From Amycolatopsis vastitatis (GTDB taxonomy: Bacteria > Actinomycetota > Actinomycetes > Mycobacteriales > Pseudonocardiaceae), in NCBI RefSeq assembly GCF_002234595.1, contig NZ_NMUL01000005.1, positions 186,001 to 250,000 on the forward strand: a stretch of DNA of 64,000 nt. The letters are read 5' to 3'. A program made the translations under genes and the position numbers. The notes beneath the pieces are model-generated. The model saw only the letters and a program-made list of their open reading frames with translations, had not been told where the DNA came from and made no database searches. Within the stretch, counting starts at the first letter, position 1. Every line of letters starts with the position of its first letter. Below, piece after piece: positions 58,033 to 64,000 of the stretch.

Positions 58033-60132
58033 GTGGCTCTCGCGCTGTACCGCAAGTACCGTCCGGCAACCTTCGCCGAGGTCGTCGGGCAGGAGCATGT
58101 GACCGAACCCCTCCGCACGGCGCTGTCCGCCGGGCGGATCAACCACGCCTACCTCTTCTCGGGCCCCCGCGGCTGCGGCAAGACGTCGAGCGCGCGCATC
58201 ATGGCGCGCTCGCTGAACTGCGCCCAGGGCCCGACGCCGGACCCGTGCGGCGAGTGCAACTCGTGCAAGGCGCTCGCACCCGAAGGCCCGGGCAGCGTCG
58301 ACGTAACGGAACTCGACGCCGCCAGCCACGGTGGTGTCGACGACGCCCGCGAGCTGCGTGACAAGGCGTTCTACGCCCCGGCCGAGTCGCGCTACCGCGT
58401 GTTCATCATCGACGAGGCGCACATGGTCACCACGCAGGGCTTCAACGCCCTGCTGAAGATCGTGGAAGAGCCGCCCGAGCACGTCATCTTCATCTTCGCG
58501 ACGACCGAGCCGGACAAGGTGCTCACCACCATCCGCTCGCGGACGCACCACTACCCGTTCCGGCTGATCCCGCCGGGCTCGATGCGCAGCCTGCTGGAGC
58601 GCAACATCGCGGCCGAGGGCGTCGAGGTCGAGCCCGCGGTGTACCCGCTGGTCATCCGGGCGGGCGGCGGCTCGGCGCGGGACACGCAGTCGGTGCTCGA
58701 CCAGCTGCTCGCCGGCGCGGGCCCGGAAGGCGTCTCGTACTCGCGGGCGGTCGCGCTGCTGGGCGTCACCGACGTCGCGCTGATCGACGACATGGTCGAC
58801 GCGCTGGCGACCGAGGACGCCGCCACGGTGTTCGGCACGGTCGAGAAGCTCACCGAGGCCGGGCACGACCCGCGCCGGTTCGCCACCGACCTGCTCGACC
58901 GGCTGCGCGACCTGGTGCTGCTGCGCGCGGTCCCGGAGTCCGCGGGCGGGCTGGTGTCCGCGCCGGAAGAGGAGCTGTCGCGGATGGTCGCGCAGGCCGA
59001 GCGAATCGGCCTCGGCACCCTCTCGCGCTACGCCGACATTGTCCACAATGGACTCCTGGAGATGCGGGGCGCGACGTCGCCGCGGCTCGTGCTCGAGCTG
59101 TTGTGCGCGCGGATGCTGCTGCCCTCGGTGACCGAGGCGGAGAAGGCGCTGCTGGCCCGGATCGAACGGCTGGAGCGCCGCGCGACCCTGGCCGGCGGAG
59201 GTGGCGCGCCCGCCGAGGGCGGTGTCGAGCCGCCGGTGCGCGCAGCCCCGGACCGAGAGTTCTCCCGGCCTTCGCAACGCCCGGCTTCCGCGGGCCCGGC
59301 GCCGGTGCCCGAGCCGGTCAAGCCGCCCGCCGAGCCTGCCCCCGCGGCCAGGCCAGCCGACGACGGCTCGAGCGCCCCGCGCACGCCGTCCGCCCCGGCT
59401 CAGTCCGGCGATGGCGGTTGGGGTGCCACGCGTACGCCTGGCGGCGGTGCGCCCGCTCCGGCGGCTGCCTCCACCGCTCCGGCCGCGGCTGCCCCCGCTC
59501 CGGCGGACGATGCGCCGGCCGCTCCGGCCGCCGCGTCGTCGACGGGCGGGATGGACGCCGCCGCGATCCGGAACGTCTGGCCGCAGCTGATGACCGCGTT
59601 GCGCAAGTTCACCGGCGGCCGCAGCCTCGAGGCGATGCTGACCCAGGCCGCGGTGGCGAGCGTCGAGGGCAACGCCTTGACACTCACCCACAAGTCGGAG
59701 CCATTGGCCCGGCGCCTCTCCGACCAGGACAACGCCCGCAAGATCGCCGGCGCGCTGACCGACGTCCTCGGCGGCGACTGGCAGGTCCGCTGCGTCCACG
59801 GCAACGCCCCGGCCGCCGCGCCCGCCGCCCGGCCGCAGCAGGCGGCACCGGCGCCGGAGCGGTCGTTCACGCGCCAGTCGGCGGCCGCGCCGGCGGCCCC
59901 GGCCGAACCCGCCCGCCCGGCGGCCCCGCCTCCGCCGCCGCGCCCGAAGGTCACGACGAGCGAGCCGGACATCCCGCTGCCCCCGGAACCGTCCGACGAG
60001 GACGACGAGGACCTCTACAACGAGGACGCCAGCCCGGCCCCGCCGCCACCCCCGCCCCCGCCGGACCAGGACCCGGACGAAAAGGCCCGCAAACTCCTGG
60101 CCGACCACCTCGGCGCCCGCCCCCTGGATTGA
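58033..60132 (+). CDS. dnaX: DNA polymerase III subunit gamma/tau
   Basis: A 699-residue clamp-loader ATPase with Walker A GPRGCGKTS at 44-52, zinc cysteines 63, 72, 75 and 78, Walker B FIIDEAHM and the SRC-equivalent (TIRSRTHHYPF). Domain III is followed by a long Pro/Ala-rich linker and a tau-like C-terminal domain at about 515-590. GTG 58033 lies 6 nt after TAGTCT, so leaderless initiation is likely. The programmed-frameshift slippery site of E. coli is not expected in this GC-rich linker and was not seen. Confidence 0.96.
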   Translation: MALALYRKYRPATFAEVVGQEHVTEPLRTALSAGRINHAYLFSGPRGCGKTSSARIMARSLNCAQGPTPDPCGECNSCKALAPEGPGSVDVTELDAASHGGVDDARELRDKAFYAPAESRYRVFIIDEAHMVTTQGFNALLKIVEEPPEHVIFIFATTEPDKVLTTIRSRTHHYPFRLIPPGSMRSLLERNIAAEGVEVEPAVYPLVIRAGGGSARDTQSVLDQLLAGAGPEGVSYSRAVALLGVTDVALIDDMVDALATEDAATVFGTVEKLTEAGHDPRRFATDLLDRLRDLVLLRAVPESAGGLVSAPEEELSRMVAQAERIGLGTLSRYADIVHNGLLEMRGATSPRLVLELLCARMLLPSVTEAEKALLARIERLERRATLAGGGGAPAEGGVEPPVRAAPDREFSRPSQRPASAGPAPVPEPVKPPAEPAPAARPADDGSSAPRTPSAPAQSGDGGWGATRTPGGGAPAPAAASTAPAAAAPAPADDAPAAPAAASSTGGMDAAAIRNVWPQLMTALRKFTGGRSLEAMLTQAAVASVEGNALTLTHKSEPLARRLSDQDNARKIAGALTDVLGGDWQVRCVHGNAPAAAPAARPQQAAPAPERSFTRQSAAAPAAPAEPARPAAPPPPPRPKVTTSEPDIPLPPEPSDEDDEDLYNEDASPAPPPPPPPPDQDPDEKARKLLADHLGARPLD

Positions 60133-60138
60133 CCCGCC

Positions 60139-60265
60139 GTACCCGGACGGTCGGCTGACGTACCCGGACGGTCGGTTCGCGTACCCAGCCGGTCGGCTCA
60201 CCAACCGACCCTCCAGGTGCGCGAGCCGACTGCTCGGGTACGCGAGCCGACCCTCCGGGTACGCG
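60139..60265. repeat. six-unit 21-bp repeat array: three direct then three inverted
   Basis: Units of the type GTACCCGGACGGTCGGCTGAC start at 60139, 60160 and 60181. Their inverted forms (AGCCGACCCTCCGGGTACGCG type) start at 60203, 60224 and 60245. Each arm is 63 bp, so the whole could fold into one long imperfect hairpin. It separates the convergent dnaX and amidase genes and may act as a two-way terminator. Confidence 0.85.
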
Positions 60266-60334
60266 AGTTCGCCGGGTCGGGAAGGCCGCGCTCGGTGCGC
60301 CCGTCGTGGTCCTCGGTGAAGCCGTCGCAGCGGC

Positions 60335-61192
60335 TCAAGAAGCCAGGTAGGCCTCGATGGCCGCCGTGATGGCCGCCGCGAACTGCTGCCGCCCCTCCGC
60401 GCTCGTCATGCGGGCGGCTTCGGCCGCGTTCCGCATGTTGCCGCACTCCACGAGCGCCACCGGCCGCGTCGAAAGGTTGAGGCCGGCGAGGTCCGTGCGC
60501 GCCGAAAGGCCGTTGGCGCCGATGTAGTTCGCCGGGCTGAAGCCGCTGGTGCGCATCGTGTCCCGCAGCGTCTGCGCCAGCCGCGTCGACGGCTCGCCCT
60601 GCGCGGCGTTCAGCGGCGGTGACGAATACGCGACGTGGAAGCCGTTCGCGCCTGCCGAGTCCGAACCGTCGGCGTGGATCGAGACGACGGCGTCGGCGCG
60701 CGCCTCGTTGCCGATCGCCGCCCGCTGGTCGACGCAGGGACCGACGCCGGTGTCGTCCTGTCGCGTGTAGACGACGCGGATTCCCTTGGCCGCCAACGCT
60801 TTCCCGACCCGCTGGGCGACGTCGAAGGTGAAGGCGTGCTCGGGGTAGCCCGCGTTGGTGGAAGTGCCGGTGGTGTTGCACGGCTTGGTCTGCCCGCGCC
60901 CGGCGGGCACCGGCCGGTTGATCTCGGCCGGGTGACTGCCGTTCCCGCCGTTGTGCCCGGGATCCAGCACGACGACCTTCCCGGCCGCGGGCGGCGCCGT
61001 CGTCACGGCGGCGGACGAAGACGGCGACGGCGGAGGTGGGGACGTGGGCGACGCCGTTGTCGGCGTGGGCGTCACCGTCCGCGTGACCACGGGAGCGGGC
61101 GCGGGCGCCGCCGGAGCGTCGTCGGAGCAGCCGGTGAGCAGGAGAGCACCGGCCAGCAGCAGGGGGACAGTCGCGCGTCGCACGGCGACCAC
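60335..61192 (-). CDS. lipoprotein N-acetylmuramoyl-L-alanine amidase (Amidase_3)
   Basis: A 285-residue lipoprotein: lipobox LTGC, a Pro/Thr/Ser-rich linker of about 60 residues, then an Amidase_3 zinc domain with [18 protein letters not shown] and [11 protein letters not shown]. It cleaves the stem peptide from peptidoglycan at the outer face of the membrane. GTG 61192 is used; GTG 61183 gives an equally good lipoprotein signal. Divergent from ybaB. Confidence 0.87.
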   Translation of the reverse strand: MVAVRRATVPLLLAGALLLTGCSDDAPAAPAPAPVVTRTVTPTPTTASPTSPPPPSPSSSAAVTTAPPAAGKVVVLDPGHNGGNGSHPAEINRPVPAGRGQTKPCNTTGTSTNAGYPEHAFTFDVAQRVGKALAAKGIRVVYTRQDDTGVGPCVDQRAAIGNEARADAVVSIHADGSDSAGANGFHVAYSSPPLNAAQGEPSTRLAQTLRDTMRTSGFSPANYIGANGLSARTDLAGLNLSTRPVALVECGNMRNAAEAARMTSAEGRQQFAAAITAAIEAYLAS

Positions 61193-61270
61193 GGTGCCAC
61201 AACCCGGCCACCCGCGTGGCGCGACTACCCTGGTGGGGACACAGGCGTGCAGAGAGGACCGAGTGCGATC

Positions 61271-61630
61271 ATGGCCCAACCCGGCGGCGGCTTCGACCTT
61301 TCCCAGCTGATGCAGCAGGCGCAGCAGATGCAGCAGAAGCTCGTCGAGGCCCAGGAAGAACTGGCCAACACCGAGGTCACCGGCACGGCGGGCGGCGGGC
61401 TGGTCGCCGCGACCGTCTCCGGCGACGGCCAGCTGAAGAGCCTCAAGATCGACCCGAAGGTCGTCGACCCGGACGACGTCGAGACGCTGTCCGACCTGGT
61501 CGTCGCGGCGGTCCGCGACGCGTCGGCGAACGCGCAGAAGCTCACCGAGCAGAAGCTCGGCCCGCTGGCCAACGGGCTCGGCGGCGGTGGCGGCATGCCG
61601 GACCTCGGCAGCCTCGGCTTCGGCAGCTGA
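61271..61630 (+). CDS. ybaB: YbaB/EbfC nucleoid-associated protein
   Basis: A 119-residue protein with the N-terminal helix [20 protein letters not shown], the beta sheet [20 protein letters not shown] and a Gly-rich tail. It binds DNA as a dimer and is almost always encoded between dnaX and recR, as here. The recR start follows 5 bp after its stop. Confidence 0.92.
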   Translation: MAQPGGGFDLSQLMQQAQQMQQKLVEAQEELANTEVTGTAGGGLVAATVSGDGQLKSLKIDPKVVDPDDVETLSDLVVAAVRDASANAQKLTEQKLGPLANGLGGGGGMPDLGSLGFGS

Positions 61631-61635
61631 CGACC

Positions 61636-62232
61636 TTGTACGAGGGTGTCGTCCAGGACCTGATCGACGAGCTCGGGCGGTTGCCGGGGGTCGGGCCGAA
61701 GAGTGCCCAGCGGATCGCGTTCCACCTGCTGGCCACCGACCCGGCCGACATCGCGCGGCTGCAGGACGTGCTCGGCAAGGTCAAGGAGGGCGTGCAGTTC
61801 TGCGAGATCTGCGGCAACGTCTCGGAGCACCCGACCTGCCGCATCTGCCGCGACGAGCGCCGCGACCTCACGGTCATCTGCGTGGTCGAGGAGCCGAAGG
61901 ACGTCCTGGCGGTCGAGCGCACGCGCGAGTTCAAGGGCCGCTACCACGTCCTGGGCGGCGCGCTCGACCCGTTGTCGGGCATCGGCCCGGAGCAGCTGCG
62001 GATGCGCGAGCTGCTCAAGCGGATCGGCGAGGCCGACATCCAGGAGATCATCATCGCGACGGACCCGAACACCGAGGGCGAAGCGACGGCGACGTACCTG
62101 GTCCGCATGCTGCGGAACTTCCCGGGCCTGAGCGTGACGCGGCTGGCGTCGGGGCTGCCGATGGGCGGTGACCTGGAGTTCGCCGACGAGCTGACCCTGG
62201 GCCGCGCGCTCTCGGGCCGCCGGGCGCTCTAA
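61636..62232 (+). CDS. recR: recombination mediator RecR
   Basis: A 198-residue protein: helix-hairpin-helix [18 protein letters not shown]4 zinc finger (Cys56, 59, 68, 71; FCEICG ... CRICRDERR), Toprim domain with [11 protein letters not shown] and [17 protein letters not shown] 61636 gives the canonical start [13 protein letters not shown]. It acts with RecF/RecO in loading RecA at gaps. The end overlaps the convergent glucosaminidase gene by 4 bp. Confidence 0.95.
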   Translation: MYEGVVQDLIDELGRLPGVGPKSAQRIAFHLLATDPADIARLQDVLGKVKEGVQFCEICGNVSEHPTCRICRDERRDLTVICVVEEPKDVLAVERTREFKGRYHVLGGALDPLSGIGPEQLRMRELLKRIGEADIQEIIIATDPNTEGEATATYLVRMLRNFPGLSVTRLASGLPMGGDLEFADELTLGRALSGRRAL

Positions 62233-62783
62233 GCGTCGAAGCGGCGCAGGTCGTACAGGTTCATCAGCCTGATGACCTTGTTCGCGTACTCCGGGTCGGT
62301 GGCGTACTTGCGCGCCACCGCCCGGATGAACGCGTCGGGATCCGAACGCACCGGCAGCGCCGCCGCGTAGTTCGCGCTCGTCGTCAGCAGCCGGCCGTAG
62401 TCGCGGAACGAGTCCTCGATCGACGCGTACGAGCGGAAATACGCGTCCACCGGGTGGCACGGCGCCGGAACGCACTCCGTGCTCGGGTACCGCGCGCAGC
62501 GCAGTGCGATGGGGCCCGGGCTCGTCGGCGTCACGCACTTGAAGCCGAAGTAGTTCCGCTCGTTCGCCGACAGCTTGCTGCGGCCCCAGTTCGACTCCAG
62601 GATCGACTGCGCCACCGTGACCGACGCCGGGATGTCGTACGCCGCGTGGATCGCGCGGGCGATCGGGCCCGCCGCGCCGACGTACGCCTCCTGGAAGCCG
62701 GAGCTCAGCGCAGCCTCACGAACTGCGGCCTGGTCGACGGGCGGGGTCACCAGCAGCACGGCCGCCAGTCCGATGTGGATCAT
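62229..62783 (-). CDS. secreted glucosaminidase (FlgJ/LytD-type)
   Basis: A 184-residue exported protein. A short signal ([15 protein letters not shown]) precedes a glucosaminidase domain with the catalytic Glu in [14 protein letters not shown], then [27 protein letters not shown] and [15 protein letters not shown]. Two Cys pairs may form disulfides. It cleaves the glycan backbone of peptidoglycan. Confidence 0.87.
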   Translation of the reverse strand: MIHIGLAAVLLVTPPVDQAAVREAALSSGFQEAYVGAAGPIARAIHAAYDIPASVTVAQSILESNWGRSKLSANERNYFGFKCVTPTSPGPIALRCARYPSTECVPAPCHPVDAYFRSYASIEDSFRDYGRLLTTSANYAAALPVRSDPDAFIRAVARKYATDPEYANKVIRLMNLYDLRRFDA

Positions 62784-62842
62784 GCCGGAACGGTGCCCGA
62801 TCCACGCCGTCCGGGAAACCGAAGGTCACCCGGACGAAGGAC

Positions 62843-63940
62843 TCAGCAGTAGCCGAGCTGCGCCAGCGTGTCCACGACGATCTCGGACGGGTGGTACTTG
62901 TCCATCCAGGACTCGCCGCGGCGGTTCTGGTAGGTGTCGAGGAAGTTCTGCAGCTTGTCGCCGCGCATTTCCGTCAGGACGACCGTTTCGCCGAGGTGCT
63001 GCGGCGTCTCCGTGCGCTCGCGGTGCACCGCGCAGGGCAGGCCGAGGTAGTAGCACTCCGCCGAGAGACCACCCGAGTCGGTGACGACGTACTCGGCGCG
63101 CGCCACCAGCGGCAGGAACTTCAGGTACCGCATCTTCGGCTGGACGATGAACTGGTCGTCGAAGATGTTCCCGATGCCCAGTGCGCGGATCTTCTCGCGC
63201 TCCGGCGCCCCGGCCATGTACAGGATCGGCATCTTGCGGCTCTGTTCGCGCAGGATCTCCAGCACCTCGCGGTACTTGTCCGGGCGCGAGACCAGTTCGA
63301 AGCGGTGCAGCGTGGCCAGGCCGAACTTCTCCGGCAGGTTCGGCACGTCCAGCGGCTGGTTGATGGCGAGGCGCATCGCGTCGATCGCCGTGTTCGCCTC
63401 GGTGTCGACGACCACGCCGCGGGCGTGCCGCAGGTTGTTGACCTCGCGGATGCTCGGCGCGAAGTGGATGTCGACGATCTTCGCCGCGATCTTGCGGTTC
63501 AGCTCCTCCGGCAGCGGCGACAGGATGCTGCCCGACCGCGCGCCCGCCTCGACGTGCCCGACGCGGGACTTGAGGATGCGCTTCCCGATCAGCGAGCCGT
63601 ACGGCGTGGTGAACGTGTCGCCGTGCACGAGCACCAGCGGCGGGCGGCCGTCCTCGGTCAGCGCGGCGCGCAGCTCGTGACGGCGGCTCCACGCGGTGCG
63701 CAGCACCTGCGCGGCCCAGCCGGGCACCTGCGCGGGCGACTCGAGGTTGTGGGCCTTGTCCTCCGGCACCAGCCAGACGTCGGGCGCCGGCATGTTCAGG
63801 TCCGCGAGCACGTCGGCGACCTCGTCGACGTGCTGGGCGGTGAACCAGATCTTCGGCCGCATCCCGCGCTCGCGGATCCCGTGGTAAACCGGCGCGATCT
63901 TGATCAGTTCCGCGGTGGTGCCGAGAATGAAGGAAATCAC
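62843..63940 (-). CDS. UDP-N-acetylglucosamine 2-epimerase-like protein (WecB family)
   Basis: A 365-residue GT-B-fold enzyme with FILGTTAELIKIAPVY at the start, HGDTFTTPYGSLIG, GHVEAGARSGSILSPLPEE and the C-terminal VTDSGGLSAECYYLGLPCAV. WecB enzymes normally have GTRPE at the N-terminus and GHVEAGLRT; here GTTAE and GHVEAGARS differ, so the substrate may be another nucleotide sugar. Probably supplies a sugar for cell-envelope polymers. GTG 63940; no strong ribosome site. Confidence 0.8.
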   Translation of the reverse strand: MISFILGTTAELIKIAPVYHGIRERGMRPKIWFTAQHVDEVADVLADLNMPAPDVWLVPEDKAHNLESPAQVPGWAAQVLRTAWSRRHELRAALTEDGRPPLVLVHGDTFTTPYGSLIGKRILKSRVGHVEAGARSGSILSPLPEELNRKIAAKIVDIHFAPSIREVNNLRHARGVVVDTEANTAIDAMRLAINQPLDVPNLPEKFGLATLHRFELVSRPDKYREVLEILREQSRKMPILYMAGAPEREKIRALGIGNIFDDQFIVQPKMRYLKFLPLVARAEYVVTDSGGLSAECYYLGLPCAVHRERTETPQHLGETVVLTEMRGDKLQNFLDTYQNRRGESWMDKYHPSEIVVDTLAQLGYC

Positions 63941-63964
63941 CAGAGGAGCCCATTTCCGGTCGGG

Positions 63965-63985
63965 TGCGGTGGCGTAAGGATACTG
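63965..63985 (-). promoter_or_regulatory. possible -10 of WecB-like gene
   Basis: TATCCT on the minus strand (63977-63982) would start transcription about 30 nt before the GTG. The matching -35 would lie at the window edge, so only the -10 can be judged. Confidence 0.35.
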
Positions 63986-64000
63986 GCCGACCCCGCGCCG

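Noticed and set aside
57937..60204. A 755-codon frame antisense to dnaX
   Set aside because: Low-complexity Arg/Gly sequence with no motifs; dnaX is certain.
60139..60265. CRISPR array
   Set aside because: Units are contiguous without unique spacers, half are inverted, and no cas genes are present.

Overview
This is a high-GC actinobacterial chromosome segment, most likely from Pseudonocardiaceae and Amycolatopsis-like. That is an inference from codon use, GTG/TTG starts, frequent leaderless starts (a TANNNT -10 box 6-7 nt before the start codon), lipoprotein-rich secretome genes, a conservon signalling operon, LGFP cell-wall repeats and the actinobacterial housekeeping order ffs ... dnaX - ybaB - recR. 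It reads as core chromosome: there is no integrase, transposase, phage gene or CRISPR array. Two tRNA-Ser genes (CGA and GGA) and the 4.5S SRP RNA are present.

Layout. 1-5.6 kb: a DapA-family aldolase (cut by the window edge) and GntR/FCD regulator, divergent from an ABC importer of the polyamine/iron/phosphonate type. 5.6-12 kb: a MerR regulator; a short, editing-less threonyl-tRNA synthetase preceded by a Thr-codon leader peptide and hairpin (apparent attenuation); UPF0303 and VOC genes; a Tat-exported phospholipase C; an M20 amidohydrolase. 12-19 kb: tadA and partner, CsbD, tRNA-Ser, a kelch protein, an NmrA-type reductase with a MerR-type operator, two Esx-like small helical proteins, a TauD dioxygenase, a limonene-epoxide-hydrolase-like enzyme and a CapA-like protein. 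19-28.5 kb: a large secreted endonuclease, then a five-gene operon with a putative type VII-type effector, running head-on into a four-gene operon with a soluble FtsK/EccC-like ATPase and two small helical proteins sharing a C-terminal YxxRL.

29-33 kb: tRNA-Ser, then a PP2C phosphatase divergent from an operon of a solitary DNA methyltransferase and a soluble Ser/Thr kinase. 33-38 kb: two paralogous lipoprotein L,D-transpeptidases flanking a sorbosone-dehydrogenase/PKD/LGFP fusion. 37.6-47.6 kb: hydroxyacyl-CoA dehydrogenase, TetR with twin operators and an F420-dependent reductase, a NarL-type and an OmpR-type two-component system, and a Gly-rich GT39 glycosyltransferase. 48-55 kb: a NitT/TauT-type ABC importer that runs straight into a conservon (cvnABCD). 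55-64 kb: SRP RNA, a spermidine-synthase-like enzyme, an ALF-repeat protein, dnaX, a lipoprotein amidase, ybaB, recR, a glucosaminidase and a WecB-like epimerase.

The strongest candidates for undescribed biology are the ThrRS attenuator (about 7.68-7.81 kb), the FtsK-like/YxxRL operon with its convergent effector operon (21.9-28.5 kb), the PP2C-methyltransferase-kinase module (29.2-32.6 kb) and an 85-bp palindromic repeat family present twice with its two 3-nt loops exchanged (45.5 and 55.4 kb). All gene functions are read from motifs by eye; no database search was run.
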